DNA of 64,000 nucleotides from JBFWMG01 sp050251715 (GCA_050251715.1 JBFWMG010000002.1:186001-250000); one strand, 5' to 3'. Shown: positions 41,159 through 50,989, counted from the stretch's first letter. Numbers and translations are program-made. Notes: generated by a model not told the origin, from the sequence alone.

Positions 41159-43096
41159 ATGGCCGATAACCAGTCGATTATGCAATTGCTGGAGAGCGAC
41201 GATCCGGATCAGATCCGCGAAGGCGCGTACGAAGCGGGCGGACTGGGCCTTGAAGATGCCGTCCCGGCTCTCGTGCGCCATATCCATAGCCGCAATCTGG
41301 GCGTACAGGAAGCCGCCGACCGTGCCCTCCGACAGATCGGCGGGAGCAGCGTCGTACAGGCGATCATGCCGCTGTTGCGTGATGACGACGCCCCGGTACG
41401 CAATATTTCCATGGATATTCTGCGCGAGGTGGGCAGGCACGATTTTCAGTCGCTCATATCGCTCTTGCGGGACGCTGATCCGGACATCCGCATTTTCGTG
41501 TCCGACATCCTTGGTTCCACGGGCAACGTCCTGGCCGTGCAACCTCTGTGCGAGGCGCTGTTGCGCGATCCGGAAGTCAATGTCCGCTACCAGGCCGCCG
41601 TCAGCCTGGGCAACCTCGCCTTTGCCGAGGCCGCGGCATGCCTCAACAAGGCCATGGCGGACGAGGAATGGGTGCAGTTCGCGGTCATCGAGGCGCTGAC
41701 CAAGATCCGCGACGAGTCGTCGGTGAACGCCTTGGCCAAGGCGCTGGAGTCCAGTTCCGACCTGGTGGCCTCCATGATCGTGGAGGCGCTGGGCGAAATG
41801 GGCAACATCAAGGCGGTGGCCGTGTTGCTCAAGCACATGGAGCGTTCGCCCACGCCGCTGCGCAACATCATCGTCAAGGCCATCGTGCGCATCATGGGCA
41901 GCAAGTCCCTGACGCTGTTGTCCGCCAAGGACAGGGAAAAGTTCCACGCGTACATGCTGGCCGCCCTGAACGACGAGGACGACGATATCCAGGATGCCGC
42001 CATCCAGGGATTGGCCCACGTGGGCGGCGACGACGCCACCACCGCCATCCTGCGCATCGCCGCGGGCATGGATCCCGAGCGCGATGCCGAGCGGCAGGAC
42101 GCCGCCATCAAGTCCCTGGCCTCCATCGGCCTCAACGCGGCCATGGAATATGCCGTGCGCAACCATGTGACCAGAGGCATGCAGTATCTCATGGCGCTTA
42201 CCGCCGTGCATACGCTGGCGCGCGTACGCACCGCCGAGTGCGCGGCGTTGCTCATGGATGTGTTCTGGCACAAGGAGCGGGACATGCAGCGCGAATTGGT
42301 CACCGCGTTGCTTCAGGTGGCGGACGAGAGCGCCAAGGACTTTTTTCTGAATATCCTGGACCGGCATCAGGACGGCACCATCATCAAGGGTGCTCTCAAC
42401 TATCTGGGCGGGATTTCGTGCTCGGAAGAGGACGGTGGCAAGCTGTTCCTGTTGCTCGAACACCCCTTCGACGATGTGAAGGAGGCGGCGCTCGAGGCCT
42501 GCATCACCATTGGGGGCGACGCCATGGTGGGGCGGTTCAAGGACATGCTCACCAGCATTGATCCGGTGCAGCGCATGATGGCGGTCTATGCCATCGGCAA
42601 ACTTGGTGTGCGCGAGCATCTGGAAGAGTTGACCCAGGCCTTGGAGGACGAGATACCGGATATCCGCAAGGTGGCGCTGGAGGCGCTGGCGGATATCGTG
42701 GATGGCGAGGGGCTCGAACTCATCCTGCCCCGCCTCAATGACGAGAACCGTGACGTGCGGCTTACCGTGGTGGAACTGTTGGGACAATGCGACAGCCCGA
42801 CGGTGGTGCCGCATCTGTTGCAGATGCTTGACGATGACGACGATTGGGTGCGGGTGCGCGGCATCGAGGCCTTGGGTACGCGGGGCGCGCACGAGGCCAT
42901 TGAAAAGCTTGTGGGATTCTTGTCGGGCGCCAGCAAGCTGGTTGCGCTCAAGGCTGTGGAGGCGCTCGGCCGCATTGGCGGGCAGGCCGCCTTCCATGCC
43001 CTGCTCGACATCGCCGGAACCGAGGATGACGAACTGCAGGCCGCGGCAGTGGACGCCCTTGCCAACATCCAGGAAGAACAAGGAGTGGAAGGGTAG
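41159..43096 (+). CDS. HEAT-repeat protein of the chemotaxis cluster
   Basis: The 645-residue protein is made of about 18 HEAT-like helical repeats, with the recurring motif D-x-D-x-x-V-R-x-x-A-x-x-A-L-x-x-[IL]-G. No catalytic motif is visible. HEAT solenoids are protein scaffolds, and its place between cheB and cheR suggests it organises the methylation enzymes or the receptor array. It ends exactly where cheR begins. Confidence 0.85.
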   Translation: MADNQSIMQLLESDDPDQIREGAYEAGGLGLEDAVPALVRHIHSRNLGVQEAADRALRQIGGSSVVQAIMPLLRDDDAPVRNISMDILREVGRHDFQSLISLLRDADPDIRIFVSDILGSTGNVLAVQPLCEALLRDPEVNVRYQAAVSLGNLAFAEAAACLNKAMADEEWVQFAVIEALTKIRDESSVNALAKALESSSDLVASMIVEALGEMGNIKAVAVLLKHMERSPTPLRNIIVKAIVRIMGSKSLTLLSAKDREKFHAYMLAALNDEDDDIQDAAIQGLAHVGGDDATTAILRIAAGMDPERDAERQDAAIKSLASIGLNAAMEYAVRNHVTRGMQYLMALTAVHTLARVRTAECAALLMDVFWHKERDMQRELVTALLQVADESAKDFFLNILDRHQDGTIIKGALNYLGGISCSEEDGGKLFLLLEHPFDDVKEAALEACITIGGDAMVGRFKDMLTSIDPVQRMMAVYAIGKLGVREHLEELTQALEDEIPDIRKVALEALADIVDGEGLELILPRLNDENRDVRLTVVELLGQCDSPTVVPHLLQMLDDDDDWVRVRGIEALGTRGAHEAIEKLVGFLSGASKLVALKAVEALGRIGGQAAFHALLDIAGTEDDELQAAAVDALANIQEEQGVEG

Positions 43097-43975
43097 ATGT
43101 CTTCTTTGTTTGCCAAAACGGTCACCCTGCGGCAGAACTTCAAGATTGAAGATGAGGAGTTCAAGCAGCTGCGTGATTTTATTTATGAGCAAAGCGGCAT
43201 ATATATTGCCGACAACCGCAAGTATTTGCTCGAAAACAGGCTGGCCAACCGCATCAAGGAACTCAATCTCAAGAGCTTTGGTGAATATTACAACTATTTG
43301 CGCTATGATGTGGGACGGCGGCAGGAGCTGAACCGTTTGTTCGAGGTGGTGACCACGAACGAAACCAGTTTCTTCCGCAATCCGCCGCAGCTCAAGGTGT
43401 TCCAGGAGAACGTGCTCAAGGAGGCGCTGGATAAGCAGCGCGCCAGGGGTATGAAATCCCTGCGTATATGGTCGGCAGGTTGTTCCACGGGCGAAGAGCC
43501 GTACACCATTTCCATCATCCTGCATGAGGTGCTGAAGACGGATTTGTCGACCTGGAACATCAAGATAACGGCCAACGACCTGTCCGAGGCGGTGCTTTTG
43601 AGCGCGCGCAAGGGCGCGTACAGCGAATACTCGTTGCGCACCACGCCCAAGGACATTGTGCAGCGCTACTTCGACCAGGAGGGTGACACCTTCAAGGTGA
43701 AGCCGGAAGTGAAGCGGCTGGTGTCGTTCGGACAGATCAACCTGAATGACCGGGCGCAGCTCAAGCGGGTGGAACGGTCGCAGATCGTGTTTTGCCGCAA
43801 CGTCATTATCTATTTTGACGACGAGATGAAAAAGCGTGTTATCGGCGCATTTTACGATAATCTGCTGCCAGGCGGGGCAATGCTCATCGGGCATTCGGAG
43901 TCGTTGCACAATATCACGCGCGTGTTCAAGCCGGTGCACCACCCCGGGGCCATTGTCTACAAGAAGGAGGAGTAG
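43097..43975 (+). CDS. cheR: Chemotaxis protein methyltransferase CheR
   Basis: The 292-residue enzyme has an N-terminal helical domain, TNETSFFR (87-94), the SAM-binding SAGCSTGEE (126-134) and FCRNVIIYF (232-240), all diagnostic of CheR. It methylates receptor glutamates with S-adenosylmethionine, opposing CheB. No C-terminal receptor-tethering pentapeptide is expected from its own sequence. Transcribed directly after the HEAT gene. Confidence 0.97.
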   Translation: MSSLFAKTVTLRQNFKIEDEEFKQLRDFIYEQSGIYIADNRKYLLENRLANRIKELNLKSFGEYYNYLRYDVGRRQELNRLFEVVTTNETSFFRNPPQLKVFQENVLKEALDKQRARGMKSLRIWSAGCSTGEEPYTISIILHEVLKTDLSTWNIKITANDLSEAVLLSARKGAYSEYSLRTTPKDIVQRYFDQEGDTFKVKPEVKRLVSFGQINLNDRAQLKRVERSQIVFCRNVIIYFDDEMKKRVIGAFYDNLLPGGAMLIGHSESLHNITRVFKPVHHPGAIVYKKEE

Positions 43976-44056
43976 GCGGTTGCGTGCGCCTATCACTCTG
44001 GACATGGCCCCTGCGCGTCGTGGCGGGGCGGCGGGTGCGCAGTGGCCGGAGGGCGA

Positions 44057-44830
44057 ATGAGCGCCCGTGTCCTGGCCATCGCCAACCAGAAGGGCGGCGT
44101 GGGCAAGACCACGACCACGCTCAGTTTGAGCGCGGCGCTGGCCTTGCAGCACAAACGGGTGCTGGTGATGGATCTGGATCCGCATGCCTGCGCCTCTGTG
44201 CATATGCGTTATTACCCCGAGGCGCTGTCCCACTCGGCCTATGACATCTTCCAGACCGGGGAGGACGACTGGGCAGCCATGTGGGAGGCCATCCGGTACA
44301 CGCGCGAGGACATGCTCTTTGATTTTGTGCCCAGTTCCATCCGCCTGTCGGAACTGGAGGTGGATTTACGGGAAAGAGGCAACAAGGGCGTCATCCTGAA
44401 GCGGTCGCTGGAGTTGGTGGCGGATGGGTATGACTTCATTGTGCTGGACTGTCCGCCGCATATCGGGGTGCTGCTGGTGAATGCGCTTGTGGCCTCGGAT
44501 TTGCTGATTATCCCGATCCAGACGGATTTTTTGGCGTTGCACGGGCTCCGTTTGTTGTTTGACTCGGTGCGCATGATAAACAGGGTGGTGCCGCGTCCCA
44601 TCAGCTACCGGGCGCTGGCCACGATGTACGACCGCAGGGCGAGCGCATGCAGGCGCGTGCTTGAGCTTTTGCAGCAGAAACTCGGCGACAAGATGTTTGA
44701 GGCCGTCATTGACATGGATACCAAGTTTCGCGAAGCGAGCGCCCAGGGCAAGGTCATTTACGACATTGCGCCGGACTGCCGGGGGGCGCGTGAATATGCG
44801 GAACTGGCCAACGAAATACTGACATTATGA
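44057..44830 (+). CDS. ParA/MinD-family ATPase of the chemotaxis cluster
   Basis: The 257-residue protein has the deviant Walker A KGGVGKTT (12-19), DLDPHAC, and the Walker B strand V-L-D-C-P-P-H-I-G near 130. ParA-type ATPases next to che genes (ParC/ParP type) place chemotaxis arrays at cell poles, which suits a vibrioid polar-flagellated cell. GGAGGGCG is directly before the ATG. The end overlaps cheW by ATGA. Confidence 0.9.
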   Translation: MSARVLAIANQKGGVGKTTTTLSLSAALALQHKRVLVMDLDPHACASVHMRYYPEALSHSAYDIFQTGEDDWAAMWEAIRYTREDMLFDFVPSSIRLSELEVDLRERGNKGVILKRSLELVADGYDFIVLDCPPHIGVLLVNALVASDLLIIPIQTDFLALHGLRLLFDSVRMINRVVPRPISYRALATMYDRRASACRRVLELLQQKLGDKMFEAVIDMDTKFREASAQGKVIYDIAPDCRGAREYAELANEILTL

Positions 44831-45489
44831 AAACGCTAGAAGAATATTTCCAGGAGCGGGAATTCGCGCCCGATGGCTCTGCCGGTGAGGAACTTTCCGC
44901 TGCGGAAAAGGCCTTTTTGCAAAAGTACCTGGGCGTTGAAGGCAAGGATGCCTTGCGCGGCACGGGCATTGACGTGCCCGACGAGGCGCTGGAGGAAGAG
45001 GGCATTGCCGCTGCCGTGGCCAAGGAGCCCAGCCTTGAGGAACAACTCAAGGTGCAGCCGGAGTTGCAGCTGGTGAGCTTTTTCGTGCAGGGGCAAGAAT
45101 TTACGATTCCCATCAACGTGGTGCAGGAAGTCATCCGGTTCCAGCAGCCCACACGTTTGCCGCTGGCTCCGGCGTTCATTCCGGGCGTCATCAACCTGCG
45201 CGGACGGGTCACGCCGTTGGTCAGCCTGCGGTATTTTCTGCATGGTAAAAGCGGCGAGGCCGCCCGGGACGATTTTATCATCGTGTGCAGCCGCAAGGGG
45301 CTGCAAATGGGGCTGGTGATTTCCACCGTGCATACCATGTACCGGGTGCGCCAGGATATGATAGACTGGGGTATCGAATCCACGTTGGGTGCGAATGCAG
45401 AACTCGTGTCCGGCCTGTTGCAGTCGGATGACCGCTTGGTAGGGATTCTTTCCGTGGACAGGATAGTGGACACCATTCTGAAACTATGA
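44827..45489 (+). CDS. cheW: CheW-domain coupling protein with N-terminal extension
   Basis: The CheW domain covers residues about 75-220 (Q-L-V-S-F-F-V-Q-G-Q-E-F-T-I-P, I-N-L-R-G-R-V-T-P-L). The 70-residue N-terminal extension is acidic and helical, not found in E. coli CheW. Such extensions in ParP-like proteins contact the ParA partner, which is encoded next door, so a ParP-like role is plausible. Confidence 0.85.
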   Translation: MKTLEEYFQEREFAPDGSAGEELSAAEKAFLQKYLGVEGKDALRGTGIDVPDEALEEEGIAAAVAKEPSLEEQLKVQPELQLVSFFVQGQEFTIPINVVQEVIRFQQPTRLPLAPAFIPGVINLRGRVTPLVSLRYFLHGKSGEAARDDFIIVCSRKGLQMGLVISTVHTMYRVRQDMIDWGIESTLGANAELVSGLLQSDDRLVGILSVDRIVDTILKL

Positions 45490-45498
45490 GGTATGGCC

Positions 45499-45867
45499 AT
45501 GGCTAAACATATTCTGATAGTGGACGATTCAAAGACCGTGCGCAATCTGGTCGCCTTCATCATGAAGAAGGAAGGCTTCAGGGTTACCGCTGCCGAGGAT
45601 GGCATCGACGGTCTTGAAAAGTTGTATTCCGCAGACAAGGTGGACCTCATCATCAGCGACGTGAACATGCCGCGCATGGACGGTTTCACCTTCATCAAGA
45701 CTGTGCGTGAGCAGGAAGCGTACAGGGATATCCCGATCATTGTCCTGTCCACCGAGGGCCAGGAGAAGGATATCCAGACAGGTCTGGGGCTGGGGGCGAA
45801 CCAATATCTGGTCAAGCCCGCACAGCCTGAAAAAATGGTTAAGAACGTCAAGATGTTGCTTGGTTAG
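45499..45867 (+). CDS. cheY: Chemotaxis response regulator CheY
   Basis: A single receiver domain of 122 residues: D-D-S near residue 9, phosphorylated Asp in L-I-I-S-D-V-N-M-P-R-M-D-G, T/S in V-L-S-T-E and Lys in Y-L-V-K-P. It carries the signal from CheA to the flagellar motor. The second of two close ATGs is taken as start because GAGG is 7 bases before it. Confidence 0.92.
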   Translation: MAKHILIVDDSKTVRNLVAFIMKKEGFRVTAAEDGIDGLEKLYSADKVDLIISDVNMPRMDGFTFIKTVREQEAYRDIPIIVLSTEGQEKDIQTGLGLGANQYLVKPAQPEKMVKNVKMLLG

Positions 45868-45972
45868 GATGGGTTGTGACGCTATCCCGAAGGCATGGCG
45901 CCCCCCAATAGGTGTGGGTTGTTGTGGTTCCAACGCTGTACGTGGGCTCCATTTTGAGATAAGGATCGACGC

Positions 45973-48822
45973 ATGAGCCAGGATTTCATGGATCCGGAAA
46001 TATTTGCGGATTTCATTGTCGAGGCGAAAGAGCACCTCGAAACCATTGAGCCGAACCTGTTGGAGCTGGAAAAGAGCCCCGACAACCTCGGTTTGCTCAA
46101 TGACATATTCAGGCCCATGCATTCGCTCAAGGGCGCGTCCGGTTTTCTCGGCCTCAACACCATCAATAAACTCGCCCACCGTTCCGAAAACATTTTGGAT
46201 GAGTTGCGCAAGGGAGAACTGGCGGTCTCGGCAGAGATCATGGACGTCATCCTGTCGTCCACAGACCTCTTGAGCAAGATGATCGACAATCTGGAGGCCA
46301 CTGGTACGGAAGGCGATGTCGACATTGCCGCCATTGTCCAGACCATTGACGCCCTGTTGGCCGGGGAGGCCGCTCCGGCCCCCGCCCCGCTCGAACCCGA
46401 ACCCGAACCCGAACCGGAGCCCGCCGCCGAAACGGTTCCGGCGCCGGAGAAAGCCGCCGCGCCCGCTGTTTCCGGCAGCGCGGATGCGAACAACGGGAGC
46501 GCGCCCGTCGAGTTGGAGCCATATGCCCTGACCGTGATAGGCGAGGGACACCTCAACGATTTCATGGAAGAGGCCGCCGAGATCATCGCCAGCCTGAACA
46601 AGGGACTGCTCGAACTGGAGCATGAGCCCAGCCAGGGCGGCGAGCTGGTCAACGACCTGTTCCGCTACTTCCACAACCTCAAGGGCAACAGCGGCATCAT
46701 CGGCTTCAACGAGCTGAACAATGTGACCCATGAGGCCGAAACCCTGCTCAACATGGTGCGCAAGGGCGAGATGGCGTCCTCGCGTCCGCTCATCGACCTG
46801 CTTTTGTCCACCGTGGACTTTATTGAAGCGTTGACGGGCAATGTGGACGCGGAGTCGGGCAAGGTCACCCCGCTTGATCCGTCGCATCTTTTGGCGCGCC
46901 TGCAAAAGGCCATTGCCGACGGCGTGGTGGAAGCCGTCGAGGAAGCCGAGGCCGCCCCGGCGGAGGCCGCGCCAGAGGCTACCGCCTCCCCGGCTTCCGA
47001 GGGGGGCGATGACGAAGACATCGCCATCTTCCGCAGCACGGTGGATCAGCAGCGCCGCAATATCGACCTGGCCATGGAGGGACTCAAAAAGAATCCCGAC
47101 GACAAGGATTCCGTGGATGGCCTGTACCGCTCGTTGGTGTCGGTGCAGAACGCCTCGGGCTTCATGGGGCTTGACGACCTCAAGGTGTATGCCGAGCGTA
47201 CCGCTGGATTGGTGAATCAGGCGCGCAACGCCGGGTTGGGTTTTGAACCCTTCTTGGACATCCTGTCCCAGGAATGCGCCATTCTGGATGACATGGTCAC
47301 GGCCGCCGTGGAAAAGTTGGTTGGCGGTTCGGCTGAAGATGCCCCTGCTTCACCCGTGTCCAAGCCGGAGCCTCCCGCGCCGCCCGCGCCCAAGCCCGCG
47401 CCACCCGTGCCGCCCGCGCCCAAGCCCGCGCCACCCGTGCCGCCCGCGCCCAAGCCCGCGCCACCCGTGCCGCCCGCGCCCACGCCTGCGTCGCCCGCGC
47501 CCAAGCCCGCGCCGCCCGCGCCAAAGCCTGCGCCGCCCGCGCCCAAGCCCGCGCCGCCCGCGCCCAAGCCCGCGCCGCCGCAGGCCGCGCCGGCAGCCCA
47601 GGCCGATGCCCAGAAGCCCAAGGTTTCCTCCACCATCCGCGTGGACCACGAGAAGCTTGACCATCTCATGAATTTGATTGGCGAGCTGATTATCAACCGC
47701 AATCGGTTTTCCATGCTTGCCCGCCAGCTTGAGGAAGGCGTGCCGGAAAACGTGCCGCAGATCGCGCAGGATCTGGTGGAGACGACCGACGCCATGGCGC
47801 GCATCTCCGACGATCTGCAAGACACGATCATGAATGTGCGCATGGTGCCCGTCTCCACGGTGTTCTCGCGTTTTCCCCGTCTTGTGCGCGACTTGAGCCG
47901 CAAGAGCGGCAAGAACGTGGAACTGATTACCGAAGGCGAGGAGACCGAGTTGGACAAGAGCGTGGTCGAGGTTATCGGCGACCCGCTGGTGCACCTTATC
48001 CGCAACTCCGTTGACCATGGCGTGGAGTCCGCCGACGTGCGCGCGGCCGCAGGCAAGAGCGAGGTCGGCAAGGTATGGCTGCGCGCCTACCACAAGGGCA
48101 ATTCCGTGGCCATCGAGATCGAGGACGATGGCAAGGGCATTGACCCGGACAAGATGCGTGAAGTGGCCATCCGCAAGGGGGTCATCACGCCGGAAGAGGC
48201 CAAGGCGCTGGACGACCGCGAGGCGCGCGAGCTTATTTTCGCGCCCGGCTTCTCGTCGGCGGAGGTCATTACCGACATCTCCGGGCGCGGCGTGGGCATG
48301 GACGTGGTGCGCACCAATATCAAGAACCTCAAGGGAACGGTGGCCATTGCCTCCGAAGTGGGCAAGGGCACGACCTTCACCTTGTCGCTGCCGCTGACCC
48401 TGGCGATCATCGACGCGCTCATGGTCACCGTGTCCGGCCAGACCTACGCCATTCCGCTGGATGCGGTCAGCGAAACCACCAAGATCGAGGCGAGCCGCCT
48501 GACCGACGTGAACAACCGCAAGGCCGTGACCCTGCGCGGCGAAGTGCTTGGCCTGGTCAATTTGCACGAGCTGCTTGGCCTGCCCGCATCCGGGCCATCG
48601 GCGGATATCCTCTCCGTGGTGGTCATCCACGACAGCAACCGCCGTCTGGGCGTGGTGGTGGACAAGCTCCAGGAACGCCAGGAGATCGTCATCAAGCCTC
48701 TCGGTTCCTATCTGGGGGATGTGAAGGGCATTTCCGGCGCGACCATCATGGGCGACGGCTCGGTCATCCTCATCCTCGACCCGCATGAAATCTACCTGAT
48801 GGCGACTTCCAAGGCGCTGTAG
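45973..48822 (+). CDS. cheA: Chemotaxis histidine kinase CheA with three Hpt-type domains
   Basis: The 949-residue kinase starts with Hpt1 (phospho-His50, M-H-S-L-K-G-A-S-G) and Hpt2 (His234, F-H-N-L-K-G-N-S-G). A third Hpt-like domain follows whose His position is Val389 (L-V-S-V-Q-N-A-S-G-F). A Pro/Ala/Lys repeat linker comes next, then the dimerisation helix (L-M-N-L-I-G-E-L-I-I-N), the ATPase (N-S-V-D-H-G-V-E, G-R-G-V-G-M-D-V-V, G-K-G-T-T-F) and a C-terminal CheW-like domain. No separate P2 domain is clear. Confidence 0.95.
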   Translation: MSQDFMDPEIFADFIVEAKEHLETIEPNLLELEKSPDNLGLLNDIFRPMHSLKGASGFLGLNTINKLAHRSENILDELRKGELAVSAEIMDVILSSTDLLSKMIDNLEATGTEGDVDIAAIVQTIDALLAGEAAPAPAPLEPEPEPEPEPAAETVPAPEKAAAPAVSGSADANNGSAPVELEPYALTVIGEGHLNDFMEEAAEIIASLNKGLLELEHEPSQGGELVNDLFRYFHNLKGNSGIIGFNELNNVTHEAETLLNMVRKGEMASSRPLIDLLLSTVDFIEALTGNVDAESGKVTPLDPSHLLARLQKAIADGVVEAVEEAEAAPAEAAPEATASPASEGGDDEDIAIFRSTVDQQRRNIDLAMEGLKKNPDDKDSVDGLYRSLVSVQNASGFMGLDDLKVYAERTAGLVNQARNAGLGFEPFLDILSQECAILDDMVTAAVEKLVGGSAEDAPASPVSKPEPPAPPAPKPAPPVPPAPKPAPPVPPAPKPAPPVPPAPTPASPAPKPAPPAPKPAPPAPKPAPPAPKPAPPQAAPAAQADAQKPKVSSTIRVDHEKLDHLMNLIGELIINRNRFSMLARQLEEGVPENVPQIAQDLVETTDAMARISDDLQDTIMNVRMVPVSTVFSRFPRLVRDLSRKSGKNVELITEGEETELDKSVVEVIGDPLVHLIRNSVDHGVESADVRAAAGKSEVGKVWLRAYHKGNSVAIEIEDDGKGIDPDKMREVAIRKGVITPEEAKALDDREARELIFAPGFSSAEVITDISGRGVGMDVVRTNIKNLKGTVAIASEVGKGTTFTLSLPLTLAIIDALMVTVSGQTYAIPLDAVSETTKIEASRLTDVNNRKAVTLRGEVLGLVNLHELLGLPASGPSADILSVVVIHDSNRRLGVVVDKLQERQEIVIKPLGSYLGDVKGISGATIMGDGSVILILDPHEIYLMATSKAL
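47371..47580 (+). repeat. Pro-Ala-Lys tandem repeats in cheA linker
   Basis: Three 30-base copies encoding PAPKPAPPVP are followed by shorter 24-base copies (PAPKPAPP). The linker separates the degenerate Hpt from the kinase core. Length is likely to vary between strains. Confidence 0.8.
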
Positions 48823-48840
48823 CAGGGGTGACGTTCAACA

Positions 48841-48877
48841 AAAAAAGCCGGGCGCGCATGGCGGGCCCGGCTTTTTT
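48841..48877. terminator. Bidirectional terminator after cheA
   Basis: A run of A, stem GCCGGGC / GCCCGGC, 11-base loop, then TTTTTT. It lies between the convergent cheA and the membrane-protein gene. Confidence 0.85.
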
Positions 48878-48894
48878 GTTTGGCGGCATTCTTT

Positions 48895-49863
48895 TTAGAT
48901 CAGCGTGTAGAGCAGGGCCGTGCCCTGGCAGGCAATGGCCACGAGCAGCAGGGCCGGGGCCAGCGCAATGGCGGCCTTGTGACGCAGCGGCGTATGGCTT
49001 TTGATGACCGCGCCCCACAGCAGGCAGGCCGCCAGGGTGGCCGCCACCGCCATGCCCCACAGCGCGTAGGCCGGGTTGGTCAGGGCCACTGCGCCCATGG
49101 ACGGACGCAGCAGGGCGAAAAGCCAGCCTTGGGCAACCAGTTGCAGCAGGGTGGTGATGCACGCCCACTTGGCGCAGTAGTGCAGGCAAAAGGTGTAGTA
49201 ATCGCGGCCAAAGTCCTCGCTGTTGCGGCGCAGCAAAAGATAGCCCAGGCCCAGGGCGGCCGCCGCGCCACAGGACAGAAGCACGGCCTGGGCCAGCAGC
49301 GGCCACAGGGGCGAGGCCAGGGGCGCGGCGTACACGGCGGCAAGCCGGGCCATGGCGCCGCCATCGGGCACGGGCATGTCGCCATAGACCAGCCGGGCCA
49401 GGCCCAGCAGGCCAAAGGCGGCGGCCAGGCTTGTCAGCCGTGCCGCGCCGCCGCACAGGCTGTGCAGGGAGCGGGCATTTTTCATGCGCGGCCACAGCGC
49501 CAGGTGGATGGCGGCCAGCGCCAGACCGCACACCAGGGCGGCGGCGGCGGGAAGCCAGAGGGCCGGAGCGCCGGTGAGCGCCTTGGGCAGGGTGCTGGGC
49601 ATGAGGTGCAACAGCCCGGGCCGGGTGGCCCATACAAAGGCCGTGGCGCAGGCGGCCACAGTGGCAAGCGTTCCCCACAGCACACCCATGCGGGCGATCT
49701 GGCGGGCGAATTTATCGTAGAACACCTTGCGGCGGCTCAGGGCCAGCCGTTGGCTGATGGCCGCGATGCCCACCGCGCCGGAAGCGGCCAGCAGCGCCAT
49801 GGCCAGCAGCGCGGCGGGCAGATGGTTTCCGGCGAGCACCAGATGCTTGAGGGAAAAGGTCAT
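48895..49863 (-). CDS. Polytopic membrane protein, unknown
   Basis: The 322-residue protein has about eight hydrophobic spans rich in Ala/Leu, beginning H-L-V-L-A-G-N-H-L-P-A-A-L-L-A-M. Several His, Cys and Tyr residues lie in or near the spans (Y-Y-T-F-C-L-H-Y-C-A-K-W). AGGAG precedes the ATG by 8 bases. I do not recognise the family; a heme- or quinone-linked respiratory membrane subunit is one possibility suggested by the buried His residues, not shown. Confidence 0.55.
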   Translation of the reverse strand: MTFSLKHLVLAGNHLPAALLAMALLAASGAVGIAAISQRLALSRRKVFYDKFARQIARMGVLWGTLATVAACATAFVWATRPGLLHLMPSTLPKALTGAPALWLPAAAALVCGLALAAIHLALWPRMKNARSLHSLCGGAARLTSLAAAFGLLGLARLVYGDMPVPDGGAMARLAAVYAAPLASPLWPLLAQAVLLSCGAAAALGLGYLLLRRNSEDFGRDYYTFCLHYCAKWACITTLLQLVAQGWLFALLRPSMGAVALTNPAYALWGMAVAATLAACLLWGAVIKSHTPLRHKAAIALAPALLLVAIACQGTALLYTLI

Positions 49864-50080
49864 GGGGGTGGCTCCTGTGCGTTGGGTGTCCGGCAGGTGA
49901 GTCCTGGGCGGGCCGGACGCGCGCGTTATGCCTGATTTTTCACGCAGAGGCAAGGCGGGCGGGCCGGACGGCGTGGGCAGGGCGCAATCCAATCCACGCG
50001 TTCCTTGATAAAAAGGGTATTGTCGCCTATTGCTTATGGGGTGTGGCTGCAAACATCCAACTCCAGACCGGAGGGGTGCG

Positions 50081-50989
50081 ATGGCATATGCGAAACTGTG
50101 CATGATGTGTGTGGTGACGGCCTTGTTGGCCGCGTGCGCCGGCGCGGGCGGCTCCGCACCGCGCCCCACCGCCGACCAGGCCATGCTGGCGGCGGCGGAC
50201 AGGAATGCGGCGGGCGAAGAGGCGGCCCGGTCCCTGGAAAGCCTGGAATGGCGGCTGCGGCAATTGGAGGCGTCGTTCATGGCGTTCCAGGAGGAGCAGC
50301 GCAGCCAGCGGGCCGAGCTCATGAAGCGCCTGGACAGCCAGGATGCCCGGCTGGACGGCACGGACACGTCCCTGGAGGCGTCCCGGCGTCTGATCGAGGA
50401 CATGCGGGCCAGCCTTATGGTGCTCAAGTCATCCGCCCAGGCGCGCCAGAACGCCGTGACCCCCGAGGCCGCGCCCCAGACCACGGCGCCCGCGCCCCAG
50501 ACCACGGCCGCCGCGCCCCAGACCCAGGCCGCGCCCCGGCAGGTCATGGCCGCATCCGCGCCGCAGGCCGCCGCGCCCGCGCCTCCAGCGGTCGAGCCGA
50601 AGCTGGTTTTTTCCAGCGGCGCCAAGGCCGTGTACGACAAGGCCTATGCGCAGATGCAGGCCGGGCGCATAGAGGACGCGCGCAAGGGCTTCAACGATTT
50701 CCTGGCCGCCTATCCCAAGGACGGCCTTGCTCCCAACGCCCTGTATTGGCTGGGAGAAACCTACTACAACGACAAGCGGTTCGCCCAATCCATCCTGACC
50801 TTCAAGGAAGTCACGCGCCGTTTCCCCAAGCATACCAAGGCTGCGGCGGCCATGCTCAAGATCGGGTTCGCCTATGACAAGTTGGGCGATGCGAGCAACG
50901 CCGCCTTCTATCTGCGCACGTTGCTCGAAGATTACCCTGGCAGCGACCCGGCGGCATTGGCCCAGGCCAAGTTGAACGAGATGCGGTAG
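50081..50989 (+). CDS. cpoB: Tol-Pal system protein CpoB (YbgF-like lipoprotein)
   Basis: The 302-residue protein has a lipoprotein signal ending L-A-A-C (Cys19), a coiled coil (about 45-125), a Pro/Ala/Gln linker with repeated T-T-A-P-A-P-Q, and three TPR units at the C-terminus (Y-D-K-A-Y-A-Q-M-Q-A-G-R, P-N-A-L-Y-W-L-G-E-T-Y-Y, Y-D-K-L-G-D). CpoB links Tol-Pal with cell-wall synthesis in E. coli; here the outer-membrane lipid anchor replaces the free periplasmic form. GGAGGGGTGCG precedes the ATG. Confidence 0.85.
   Translation: MAYAKLCMMCVVTALLAACAGAGGSAPRPTADQAMLAAADRNAAGEEAARSLESLEWRLRQLEASFMAFQEEQRSQRAELMKRLDSQDARLDGTDTSLEASRRLIEDMRASLMVLKSSAQARQNAVTPEAAPQTTAPAPQTTAAAPQTQAAPRQVMAASAPQAAAPAPPAVEPKLVFSSGAKAVYDKAYAQMQAGRIEDARKGFNDFLAAYPKDGLAPNALYWLGETYYNDKRFAQSILTFKEVTRRFPKHTKAAAAMLKIGFAYDKLGDASNAAFYLRTLLEDYPGSDPAALAQAKLNEMR

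Noticed and set aside
47371..47580. Possible CRISPR array from regular 30-base repeats
   Set aside because: The repeats are in frame, without spacers, and encode a Pro/Ala/Lys linker of cheA.
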